Of a stretch of 43,702 nucleotides of DNA, positions 1-7,574 are shown piece after piece. A program made the translations under genes and the position numbers. The notes below the pieces were generated by a model. That model was not told the DNA's origin. It was given only the letters and a program-made list of their open reading frames with translations, and made no database searches. Where the stretch lies: NCBI GenBank assembly GCA_934718155.1, contig CAKUZF010000020.1, positions 1 through 43,702 on the forward strand, read 5' to 3'. Position 1 is the stretch's first letter. Every line of letters begins with the position of its first letter. The DNA comes from an uncultured Parabacteroides sp. (lineage in GTDB: Bacteria > Bacteroidota > Bacteroidia > Bacteroidales > Tannerellaceae).

Positions 1-1179
1 AAGAGTGACGAAAGTGTAAATACTATTCGTCATGGACTTTTGTTGTTAAAAATGAAACAGCAAAGAGATTCTATCCGCAAACAGGTCATTCAATTGAAAA
101 CCAGTGCCCATATTGACAATGACACTTTTATGGATGGCTACAATGCTATAATTGAGACAATCTCTGATGAGCAGATTCTTGAAAAGACTTTAGATGCTGT
201 TGACAAAGTGGCAAAAATGGGAGATTGTGCAGATGATGCGCAGTCCTTAAAGAAGTCTTTGGAAATACTAACATCTACTTTTGATGAGTGTATAGAATAT
301 ATTCAAGAGCAACTCAAAGGTAAAACAGACCTCCTCAATCATCTTAATGAGATGATGAAGGGAATTCGGCTTTACAATATTGAAGAACCATTCGTCCTTT
401 TATCTTCAAACTATGGTGTTCCTCAAAATCGTGAGCGAGTAGTTTTTATTGGTTGCAGAAATGACCAAGAGGTTATTAAAGAGATTCCTGCCACCATCAG
501 TGGTAGCGAGAAAGTGAAAGTTTATGAAGCACTTTGGGATTTGGATATGATTGGAAATGGCGAAACAGTAACTTCGTATAAGAAACCAAAGTTGAACCTG
601 AAATTTGAAGAAACAAAAATTCAAAGAGCTATTCAAGGTGAGCCGGATGAACGTGGACTTTTGTTTTCTGAATGGTCAAGAATTGGTCGCTTGGGGCATC
701 GATTCACATTCGACAAGGAACCGTTCTATGTATTGAATATGAACGAGTTGGATAGACCTCAGAAATATCAGCACATGGATTTGTTCAATCACCAAACAAG
801 TCAGCAGAACGAAAAAGTTCGTGAGCGACTGCGAATTATTGCCGCACATGGGGATTATGATGACGCAAAGACTGAACTAAAAAAGAAAGGACTGGAGTCT
901 CAGAAACGAAACTATGCAGTTTTGAATCCTCTCGGGCAAAGTCCTACTGTTTGTACAATGCCTGATGACTTTATTCACTATGCCGCTTATCGTCCTATGA
1001 CTGTTCGTGAAATGGCTCGTCTGCAGAGCTTTGATGATTCGTTTGTATTTCAAGGGAAACGTCAGACAGGTGGTAACAATCGCCAAAAAGAGATACCTCA
1101 ATATACACTTGTTGGCAATGCCGTTCCACCACTAATGGCAAGGGCTATCGCCAATACATTGTTGAAACATATAAAGTAG
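1..1179 (+). CDS. DNA (cytosine-5-)-methyltransferase, C-terminal part (5' end outside window)
   Basis: The frame is open from base 1, so the N-terminal half (SAM-binding, PCQ and ENV motifs) lies outside the window. What is visible is the C-terminal half of a C5-cytosine methyltransferase: motif VIII (PQNRERVVFIG, bases 418-450), a target-recognition stretch, motif IX (RPMTVREMARLQSF, near 990-1035) and motif X (LVGNAVPPLMARAIA, near 1110-1155). Before motif VIII there are about 120 residues of charged, probably helical sequence, longer than the usual spacing between motifs VI and VIII, so this looks like an inserted helical module. The stop lies 12 bp before the endonuclease start, so the two form one restriction-modification operon. 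The enzyme presumably protects host DNA from that nuclease. The region is AT-rich compared with DNA after 2.5 kb, which suggests horizontal acquisition. The family call is secure; specificity is unknown. Confidence 0.92.
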   Translation, partial: KSDESVNTIRHGLLLLKMKQQRDSIRKQVIQLKTSAHIDNDTFMDGYNAIIETISDEQILEKTLDAVDKVAKMGDCADDAQSLKKSLEILTSTFDECIEYIQEQLKGKTDLLNHLNEMMKGIRLYNIEEPFVLLSSNYGVPQNRERVVFIGCRNDQEVIKEIPATISGSEKVKVYEALWDLDMIGNGETVTSYKKPKLNLKFEETKIQRAIQGEPDERGLLFSEWSRIGRLGHRFTFDKEPFYVLNMNELDRPQKYQHMDLFNHQTSQQNEKVRERLRIIAAHGDYDDAKTELKKKGLESQKRNYAVLNPLGQSPTVCTMPDDFIHYAAYRPMTVREMARLQSFDDSFVFQGKRQTGGNNRQKEIPQYTLVGNAVPPLMARAIANTLLKHIK

Positions 1180-1191
1180 AAAGGCTGTCAT

Positions 1192-2376
1192 ATGGTTAAT
1201 ATGCGTCCATTTACCGCTTTTGAGCAGAAGAATTTGAAATTTCTTGTAAACCACAATGTTAAGTTTACACAAGTTGAGATTACCCCTACTGGTTTAGGTA
1301 AGGGTATTCTTGACTCTACTGCTCCTATGCGAGCCTATTTCCTTGAAAATGATATTCATAACTATGAAGAACAACTTCAAGGTCAAGAACATAAGCAGAT
1401 TAAAGCAGCATGTATTCTTACAGACACGACTCAATTCTTTACAAAGGTCTCCTTTTATCGTCCTAATACAAAGAAAGGTGACCCTCGAATGTGGGTTTAC
1501 GGCTTTGGTTCATATACAGAAGGTAACGACATTCATGTACTGTTTTGGCATGAAAAAACATTATATAGCATCAATATCACTCACATTGATATTGAAAAAT
1601 GCTACAACTCCGCCATAATTACACCTATGCAGGAAGTTTTGAAAGCTATCAACCAAGAGGGAAACTCGGTTTCTGAGGAACTTCTTGGGCGTTTCCGTGC
1701 TGTTAAAGACCAGTGGTTTGAGTCAGAAGTAACAGCTGATACAGGAATCGGCAGAACAATAGAATCATTCCTTGGAATCAGTATGAATAGTGACAAAACT
1801 CCTGATTACAAAGGAATAGAATTGAAAAGTCATCGAGATAAACGAAGCAGCAAGAAGAATGTACTATTTACTCAAACGCCAGATTGGGGAATTAGTAAAT
1901 TGAAGTCTGGACGAGAAATTGTCGATAAGTACGGCTATATCAATGAAGATGGTTTCAAGACTTACCAAAACACCGTTCAATGTACACCACCCAACAGCCA
2001 AATGTTGTTCTTGAATGTCAACCATGCAAACGAACATCTTGAGCTACAAGCGGAGAGAAAAAAAGTCGAAGATGTTGCAGCTTGGAGGTTGGTAAAGTTG
2101 CACCAACGCTTGCAAATAAAACATCGTGAAACTTTCTGGATTGAAGTCGAAAACGAGTTAAACAATGGCAAGGAATACTTTCGCTACAAGCAAATTGAGC
2201 ATACAAAGAATCCCAATGTTGGTCAATTTGATATGCTTCTTGAACAGAATATTATAACTGTTGACTTGCTGCTTTGCCGTCCAAGTGGACATGGCGATAC
2301 CTATTCGTTCAAAATCAAGAAGAAGGGTATGCCTTTATTATTTCCAGAAAGTGTAGTTTATTATATACGGCAATAA
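1192..2376 (+). CDS. MvaI/BcnI-type restriction endonuclease
   Basis: A 394-residue protein. Residues 185-212 carry the signature of the MvaI/BcnI branch of MutH-like nucleases: GIGRTIESFLGI (185-196), then PDYKGIELK with probable catalytic residues D205, E210 and K212 (a D...ExK site). MvaI and BcnI are monomeric enzymes cutting CCNGG-type sites; whether that specificity holds here cannot be read from the sequence. The protein is longer than the minimal enzymes, because about 180 residues precede the catalytic signature and could be a separate recognition or effector domain. It lies 12 bp after a C5-cytosine methyltransferase and completes a type II system. The start MVNMRPF gives the shortest gap to the methyltransferase; a second ATG three codons later is possible. 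Base composition is AT-rich like its partner. Confidence 0.78.
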   Translation: MVNMRPFTAFEQKNLKFLVNHNVKFTQVEITPTGLGKGILDSTAPMRAYFLENDIHNYEEQLQGQEHKQIKAACILTDTTQFFTKVSFYRPNTKKGDPRMWVYGFGSYTEGNDIHVLFWHEKTLYSINITHIDIEKCYNSAIITPMQEVLKAINQEGNSVSEELLGRFRAVKDQWFESEVTADTGIGRTIESFLGISMNSDKTPDYKGIELKSHRDKRSSKKNVLFTQTPDWGISKLKSGREIVDKYGYINEDGFKTYQNTVQCTPPNSQMLFLNVNHANEHLELQAERKKVEDVAAWRLVKLHQRLQIKHRETFWIEVENELNNGKEYFRYKQIEHTKNPNVGQFDMLLEQNIITVDLLLCRPSGHGDTYSFKIKKKGMPLLFPESVVYYIRQ

Positions 2377-2411
2377 GAAAATACATCCGGCCCTCTGATG
2401 GCGGAAGGGCG

Positions 2412-2527
2412 AAAGCGGTCATTTGGTCATCGGTCATTAGGTCATTAAGGAAAAGCGGATGGTCAGGGCGGCGGAGGCCTAAGGGAGACCTGGTATAGCG
2501 AAACGCTATACCAGGCCTTTTTTTCTT
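2412..2527 (+). repeat. Dispersed intergenic repeat, copy 1 (GGTCATTA units plus palindromic hairpin)
   Basis: First of three related elements (others at 16071-16170 and 25558-25652). It begins AAAGCGG and continues with four tandem units related to GGTCATTA (2417-2447). A G-rich spacer follows, then a perfect 12-bp inverted repeat, CCTGGTATAGCG, loop AAA, CGCTATACCAGG (2489-2515). It fills the space between two convergent genes. The tandem part, the spacer and the hairpin keep the same order in all copies, so it is a family rather than a chance terminator. Confidence 0.85.
2489..2527. terminator. Terminator hairpin between convergent endonuclease and aminotransferase genes
   Basis: A 12-bp perfect stem with a three-base loop (2489-2515) is followed on the plus strand by CC and a run of seven T (2518-2524). 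This is a good intrinsic terminator for the restriction operon. The aminotransferase gene ends at 2526 on the other strand, so its last codons overlap the T-run. The hairpin is part of the dispersed repeat element. Confidence 0.75.
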
Positions 2528-3842
2528 AGGGCGCCACGGGGTGGTCGGCATGGAACTGCTTCATGCGCTCCTCCAAGACGGGATACAGCTCGGGGCGCAT
2601 GCGGCTTGTGCAGGCACGCACGCCGGGCTCGAGCGAGCCGGTCGTATCGAGGTTGATGCTCGACACGCCATAGTGCATCAGCTCCGTCACCAGCTGGCCG
2701 CCTGTCAGGCCCGGATAGGAGAGCGAGAAGAAGAAGCCGTCGCCGATCGGCTCGGTCACGTCGTGCGGATAGGTGATCGTGAAACCGTTGTCGCAGAAGA
2801 TCTGCTTCATGCGACGCGCACGCTCGGCGTAGGCCTTAGTGTCGGCCACGAAGTTGATCGTGCCGTCGGCCGAGAGGCGCAGCATCTCGGCGTAGCCATA
2901 CTGCGTGGAGGCCGTACAGCCCGACGTGATCATATAGAGGATGCTGGCAATCAGGGTCGGGCCGAAGATGCCCGAGTCGTGATAGCGCTCGGCCAGGGCG
3001 GGAAACTGGCGCTCGAACAGCTTGTCGCTGATGCAGAGCAGCGCCATGCGCTGGCCGGCGTAGGAGAAGATCTTCGACGACGAGAGCATCAGCAGGTAGT
3101 TGTCGGTGTAGCGAGCCACGGTGCGCACGTAGGGGGGCTCGAAGGGGTGCGACAGGTCGTGGCGGCTGTCCATGGCGAAATAGGCAAGGTCTTCCATCAC
3201 GATCGCGTCGTAGCGGGTGGCCAGCTGGCCGATGATGCGCAACTCCTCCTCCTCGAGCGAGATCCAGGCGGGGTTGTTGGGGTTGGAGTAGATGATGGCC
3301 GCGATGTCGCCCGCCGAGAGCTCCTCCTCCAGCTTCGCCCGCAGCGCCTGGCCACGGTAGGGATAGATGTCGAACTCGCGCCAGCCGATGCCCAGCACAC
3401 GCAGCTGCGACTTCTGGATGGGGAAGCCGGGGTCGATGAAGAGCACCTTGTTTTTCAGCGGGTCGCGCTGGCAGCAGGCGATGAATCCGCCGAAACTGCC
3501 CGCCACCGAGCCCACCGTGGGCACGCACGAGCGGGGCGTGATGTCGATGTCGATAAACGCCTTGACAAAGCGGCTGGCCGCCTCCTTGAGCTCCTTGACG
3601 CCCGCCGCGGCGGGGTATTGGCTGCCGATGCCGCTGTCGAGGGCTCGCTTCTCGGCCTCGATGCCATAGCGGTTGGCCGGCAGGCCGGGGCTTCCCTGGT
3701 CCATGCGGATGAAGGGGATGCCTGTTTTTTGCTCTAAATACTGCGCCACGAGCAGCGTCTCGCCAATCGTGGCGTGGCTCAGGTCGGCCACGTGGTTCAC
3801 ACGTGCCGCCTCGGCCACCAATTCATTCGAAAATATCTGCAT
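2526..3842 (-). CDS. PLP-dependent aminotransferase (class I/II), aromatic amino-acid operon
   Basis: 438 residues, fold type I aminotransferase. Visible are the NPNNP motif (187-191), the aspartate that pairs with the pyridine nitrogen in MEDLAYF (D218, with Y221), and the Schiff-base lysine in SSSKIFSYAGQR (K257). It is the last gene of a six-gene minus-strand operon with indolepyruvate ferredoxin oxidoreductase and two aryl-CoA ligases. The inferred job is therefore transamination of Phe, Tyr or Trp to the 2-oxo acid that the oxidoreductase decarboxylates. Substrate range is not visible in the sequence, and broad or branched-chain use is possible. The gap to the upstream ligase gene is 21 bp. 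Its 3' end runs into the repeat/terminator hairpin. Confidence 0.85.
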   Translation of the reverse strand: MQIFSNELVAEAARVNHVADLSHATIGETLLVAQYLEQKTGIPFIRMDQGSPGLPANRYGIEAEKRALDSGIGSQYPAAAGVKELKEAASRFVKAFIDIDITPRSCVPTVGSVAGSFGGFIACCQRDPLKNKVLFIDPGFPIQKSQLRVLGIGWREFDIYPYRGQALRAKLEEELSAGDIAAIIYSNPNNPAWISLEEEELRIIGQLATRYDAIVMEDLAYFAMDSRHDLSHPFEPPYVRTVARYTDNYLLMLSSSKIFSYAGQRMALLCISDKLFERQFPALAERYHDSGIFGPTLIASILYMITSGCTASTQYGYAEMLRLSADGTINFVADTKAYAERARRMKQIFCDNGFTITYPHDVTEPIGDGFFFSLSYPGLTGGQLVTELMHYGVSSINLDTTGSLEPGVRACTSRMRPELYPVLEERMKQFHADHPVAP

Positions 3843-3863
3843 ACGTTTTCTTCTTTCTTTCCC

Positions 3864-5177
3864 TTATTTCCAATTCGAGAAATCTCGTTTGTCATTCACA
3901 TGCTTGGCCTTGCCCGTCGAGCGCTTGATGCTGTTGGGCGGCAGGATGTGCACGTTCGGCTTGATGCCCATCACCGAGCAGAGTCGGTCGTAGAGCGGCT
4001 TGATGAAGGGCATCTGCTTGGCGGGGTTGGGCGAGAAGAACTCGGGACGCAGCTCGACGTCGAGGTCGAACGTGTCTTCGTGGTTCTTGCGGTCGACCGT
4101 GATGAAGTATTGCGGCGAGAAGGCGGGGAACTCGGTGAGGATCGACTCCACCTGGCTGGGGAAGACGTTCACGCCGCGGATGATGAGCATGTCGTCGGAA
4201 CGGCCCAGGATTTTGCCCAGGCGCACCGTGGTGCGGCCGCAACGGCACTTCTCGTAGATCAGGTGGGTAAGGTCGCGCGTGCGATAACGCAGGATGGGCA
4301 TGGCCTCCTTGCAAAGCGAGGTGAACACCAGCTCGCCCTGCTCGCCGGGAGCGACGGGCTCCAGCGTCTCGGGGTTGATGATCTCGGGATAGAACATGTC
4401 TTCGCACACGTGCGTGCCGTCTTGGTATTGGCACTCGCCGCCCACGCCGGGTCCCGACATCTCGGTCAGGCCGTAGATGTCGATGGCCTTGATGCCCAGC
4501 TTTTTCTCCAGCTCGCGGCGGATGCCCCAGGTCCAGGGCTCGGCGCCGAAGAAGCCCACGCGCAGCTTGAGGTTCTCGGCCTTCACCACGTCGCTGTTTT
4601 CGATGCACTCCGCCAGGTGGAGGGCGTAGGAAGGCGTGCTGCAGAGGGCCGTCGTGCCGAAGTCTTGCATCAGCATGATTTGCTTCTCAGAGTTGCCCGA
4701 CGAGGCGGGCAGCTGGATGGCTCCCGCCTTGGCCACGCCGTCGTGCACGCCGAGGCCTCCGGTGAAGAGGCCGTAGCCGTAAGAGACTTGCACCACGTCG
4801 CCGGGGCCTATGTCGCCCACGGCCAGCACACGGGCCACGCACTCGGCCCAGTTGTCGAGGTCGTTCTGCGTGTAAGTTCCTACGACGGGCTTACCCGTCG
4901 TGCCCGACGAGGCGTGAATGCGGCGGATCTCGCTCATCGGGACCGCCTGCATGCCGAACGGATACTCGTCGCGCAGGTCGTATTTCGTGGTGAAGGGAAG
5001 TTTCGTTATGTCGTCGATCGACTTGATGTCGTCGGGCTTGATGCCCATCCGGTCCATCTTTTTCTTATAGAAAGGCACCTTCTCGTAGCAGGTCTTTACG
5101 GTCTTTACCAATCGCTCTGACTGGAGTTTGCGCATCTCTTCGCGCGGCATGCACTCCATGGCGGGGTTGTGAATCAT
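3864..5177 (-). CDS. paaK: Phenylacetate-CoA ligase, second copy in operon
   Basis: 437 residues, adenylate-forming enzyme of the PaaK family. The ATP/AMP-binding P-loop reads SSGTTGKPVVG, followed by TQNDLDNWA. The YGLTEMSGPGVGGEC block, the RTRDLTHL block and the GRSDDMLIIRGVNVFPSQVE hinge region are all intact, as is the C-terminal ammonium/lysine tail SIKRSTGKAKHV. In aerobes PaaK activates phenylacetate; in fermenters with an IorAB neighbour the reverse direction (aryl-acetyl-CoA to aryl-acetate plus ATP) is the likely role, which is inference. It is about the same length as its paralogue at 5653-6984 and shares the same motif order, pointing to a tandem duplication separated by an ACT gene. 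Confidence 0.92.
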   Translation of the reverse strand: MIHNPAMECMPREEMRKLQSERLVKTVKTCYEKVPFYKKKMDRMGIKPDDIKSIDDITKLPFTTKYDLRDEYPFGMQAVPMSEIRRIHASSGTTGKPVVGTYTQNDLDNWAECVARVLAVGDIGPGDVVQVSYGYGLFTGGLGVHDGVAKAGAIQLPASSGNSEKQIMLMQDFGTTALCSTPSYALHLAECIENSDVVKAENLKLRVGFFGAEPWTWGIRRELEKKLGIKAIDIYGLTEMSGPGVGGECQYQDGTHVCEDMFYPEIINPETLEPVAPGEQGELVFTSLCKEAMPILRYRTRDLTHLIYEKCRCGRTTVRLGKILGRSDDMLIIRGVNVFPSQVESILTEFPAFSPQYFITVDRKNHEDTFDLDVELRPEFFSPNPAKQMPFIKPLYDRLCSVMGIKPNVHILPPNSIKRSTGKAKHVNDKRDFSNWK

Positions 5178-5219
5178 GAGTTTTCTCTTTTAGTTATTTT
5201 TTTTGAATTACATGGGTCT

Positions 5220-5648
5220 CTATTTCTCTTTGGCGAAGTCGGCCTCGGTCAGAAACGAGAGCTTGTTCAGGATGACGGTTTCGCGGGCCTTCTCGTCGGG
5301 CGAGGTGCGCATCACGAGCACGCCCTTGCCCCTCCACAGGAAGGAGTACATATAGAGGATGTCGACCCCCGCCGCCGAGAGGGTGCGGATGGCCTGGGCC
5401 GCCCGTCCGGGCTCGTTGTCGATGCTGAGGGCCAGCACGTCGGCCAGCTGCACGTTGATGCCGCTCTCGCGCAACACGAGGTAGGCCTGCGTGGGCTGGT
5501 CGCATAGCAAACGGTAGATGCCGTAGTCTTGCGTGTCGGCCACGGTCGAGGCGATAATCTGTATGCCGGCTTGGCTCAGGAGTTCCAACACCTTGATGAG
5601 CGTCCCGCCCTTGTTTTCGATGAATATGGAAAGTTGCTTGATTGTCAT
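5220..5648 (-). CDS. Tandem ACT-domain protein (amino-acid sensor)
   Basis: 142 residues made of two ACT-like halves: IKQLSIFIENKGGTLIKVLELL (about 3-24) opens the first, and the second begins near LADVLALSIDNEPGRAAQAI (about 68-90). No catalytic domain is attached. Stand-alone tandem ACT proteins of this kind bind amino acids and commonly sit beside phenylacetate-CoA ligases and indolepyruvate oxidoreductase genes. Here it lies between the two ligase genes, 4 bp after one and 42 bp before the next. The inferred role is sensing an aromatic amino acid or modulating the operon enzymes; the partner is unknown. Confidence 0.88.
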   Translation of the reverse strand: MTIKQLSIFIENKGGTLIKVLELLSQAGIQIIASTVADTQDYGIYRLLCDQPTQAYLVLRESGINVQLADVLALSIDNEPGRAAQAIRTLSAAGVDILYMYSFLWRGKGVLVMRTSPDEKARETVILNKLSFLTEADFAKEK

Positions 5649-5652
5649 AGCT

Positions 5653-6984
5653 TTATTGATACACTTTACGTTTGTCGATCACGCGCACGGCCTTGCCCTC
5701 GCTCACGGGCAGCGAGCCTTTCGGCACGAGCTTGACGTGGGGCGTTAGCAGGATCTCGTCTTTCAGCGCGCGCTGGATGTTCTTCTGCAGCGTCTGCAGG
5801 CGTGAGTAGTCGTCGGTGAAGAGGTCTTCCAGTTCCACCTCGACGGTCATGTTGTCGTTGTCGTCGTCGGTCGTCAAGGTGATGAGGTAGTTGCTGGCCA
5901 GCTCGGTGAACTGCATCAGTATCTTCTCGATCTGGATGGGGAAGATGTTCACGCCGCGCAGCACCATCATGTCGTCGGAGCGGCCACGCATGCGGTCGAG
6001 GCGCACATGGTTGCGCCCGCAGGGGCAGCTGCGTCCCAGCACACGGGTCAGGTCGCGGGTGCGATAGCGCAGCAGCGGCATCGCCTCGCGGCAGAGCGTG
6101 GTCAGCACCAGCTCGCCCACCTGGCCGTCGGGCACGGGCTCGAGGGTGTCGGGGTCGACAATCTCGACGATGTAGTAGTCTTCCCAGAAATGCAGGCCGT
6201 TTTGCTCGGGGCACTCAAAGCCCACGCCGGGGCCGCACATCTCCGACATGCCGAAGGAGTTGTAAGCCTTCACGCCCATCATCTCCTCGATGCGCTTTCG
6301 CTGCTCCTCGCTGTGGGGCTCGGCGCCGATCGCCAGCACACGCAGCTTCGTGTCGCGGCGCGGATCCACGCCGACGCTGTCCATCACCTCGCGCAAGCGT
6401 GTCACATACGAGGGGACGGCATGCAGGGCCGTCGTGCCGAAATCGGTCATGAACTTGATCTGGCGCAGCGAGTTGCCCGCCGCCGCGGGAATGGTCAGCA
6501 TGCCCAGCCGCTCGGCTCCATACTGGAAGCCCAAGCCTCCGGTGAACATGCCGTAGCCACTGGAGTTTTGGAACACGTCGCTGGGGCGCAGGCCCACCAT
6601 CCAGAGGTTGCGGGCCACTTGGTTGGCCCACTCGTCGAGGTCGTTCTGCGTGTGGAGGATCACCGTGGGCGTGCCGGTCGTTCCGCTCGACGAATGCAGG
6701 CGCACACAGTCGCGCAGGGGCACGCTGGCCATCCCGAAGGGATAGGTGTCGCGCAGGTCCTGCTTCGTGGTGAAGGGAATCTTGCGCAGGTCGGCCAGGC
6801 TTTGGATGTCGGCTGGTTTCAGTCCGGCCTGCTCGAAACGTTTCTTATAGAAGGGCGATTGCATGCAGTGGGCCACGGTGTGCCTCAGCCGCTGCAGCTG
6901 CAACGCCTCGATCTCTGCCCTCGAAAGGGTCTCCATCTCCCTGTTGAAGTAGGGAGAGGAGTCTTCCGGAATAAACTTGCTCAT
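5653..6984 (-). CDS. paaK: Phenylacetate-CoA ligase, first copy in operon
   Basis: 443 residues, PaaK family. The P-loop SSSGTTGTPTVI with TQNDLDEWA, the SFGMSEMCGPGVGFEC block, RTRDLTRV, the CPCGRNHVRLDRMRGRSDD region and the C-terminal SLPVSEGKAVRV are intact. The start codon overlaps the stop of iorB by four bases (ATGA, 6981-6984), so translation is coupled to the oxidoreductase. This fits conversion of the aryl-acetyl-CoA made by IorAB to free aryl-acetate. It differs from the second copy around the P-loop (T against K after TTG), so the two may prefer different aryl groups (phenyl, hydroxyphenyl, indolyl). That is inference. Confidence 0.92.
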   Translation of the reverse strand: MSKFIPEDSSPYFNREMETLSRAEIEALQLQRLRHTVAHCMQSPFYKKRFEQAGLKPADIQSLADLRKIPFTTKQDLRDTYPFGMASVPLRDCVRLHSSSGTTGTPTVILHTQNDLDEWANQVARNLWMVGLRPSDVFQNSSGYGMFTGGLGFQYGAERLGMLTIPAAAGNSLRQIKFMTDFGTTALHAVPSYVTRLREVMDSVGVDPRRDTKLRVLAIGAEPHSEEQRKRIEEMMGVKAYNSFGMSEMCGPGVGFECPEQNGLHFWEDYYIVEIVDPDTLEPVPDGQVGELVLTTLCREAMPLLRYRTRDLTRVLGRSCPCGRNHVRLDRMRGRSDDMMVLRGVNIFPIQIEKILMQFTELASNYLITLTTDDDNDNMTVEVELEDLFTDDYSRLQTLQKNIQRALKDEILLTPHVKLVPKGSLPVSEGKAVRVIDKRKVYQ

Positions 6985-7574
6985 CTTTTCTCAGCTTTTT
7001 CGGTGTTGACGGCAACGCCGCGGTCGAAGGCCTTCAGGTTGGCCTCTACCACGCTCTCGCCCTTGCGGGCGAAGATGGTGGCGATCGCTTGCCGCAGTTG
7101 TTCCACACTTAAGATCTCGATCGAGGGGGCGGCCATGCCGAGCAGCACCATGTTGGCGCCACGCGGGTTGCCCGCCTCACGGGCCAGCTGCTCGATGTCT
7201 ATCTTCACCACGGCGGGAAGCGCCTCGACCTCGGCCATCAGCGCCTGCTGGTCGGGGTAGTTGGGGATGTTGATGAAGGGCTTGTCGTTGGTCACCACCA
7301 CCCCGCCCTCCGACAGGTAGGGCAAGTAGCGCAAGCTCTCCATCGGCTCCATGCTGATCACCAGGTCGGCCCCGCCCTGCGGGATCAGGTCAGACCAGAT
7401 GGGGCTGGTCGAGAGGCGCAAGTTGCTTTGCACGTCGCCGCCACGCTGGCTCATGCCGTGCACCTCGGCCTGTTTCAGGTAGAGGCCGGCCTCGGTGGCC
7501 GCCTCGCCTATCACGGTAGCGATCGAGAGGATGCCTTGTCCTCCCACACCGCAAAGTATGATGTCTTTCTTCAT
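6981..7574 (-). CDS. iorB: Indolepyruvate ferredoxin oxidoreductase, beta subunit
   Basis: 197 residues of the pyruvate/2-oxoacid ferredoxin oxidoreductase gamma-domain type. The N-terminal signature CGVGGQGILSIATVIGEAA and the block EVHGMSQRGGDVQSNLR are diagnostic. With IorA it oxidatively decarboxylates aromatic 2-oxo acids (indolepyruvate, phenylpyruvate, hydroxyphenylpyruvate) to the aryl-acetyl-CoA, reducing ferredoxin. It overlaps iorA upstream (ATGA, 7571-7574) and the ligase downstream (ATGA, 6981-6984), so the three form a tightly coupled translational unit. Length is normal for the family. Confidence 0.95.
   Translation of the reverse strand: MKKDIILCGVGGQGILSIATVIGEAATEAGLYLKQAEVHGMSQRGGDVQSNLRLSTSPIWSDLIPQGGADLVISMEPMESLRYLPYLSEGGVVVTNDKPFINIPNYPDQQALMAEVEALPAVVKIDIEQLAREAGNPRGANMVLLGMAAPSIEILSVEQLRQAIATIFARKGESVVEANLKAFDRGVAVNTEKAEKR

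Noticed and set aside
2541..3737. Long plus-strand open frame opposite the aminotransferase
   Set aside because: High GC with strong third-position bias opens the antisense frame; it is low-complexity (His, Gly, Asp and Val rich) and lacks any domain, while the minus strand encodes a complete aminotransferase.
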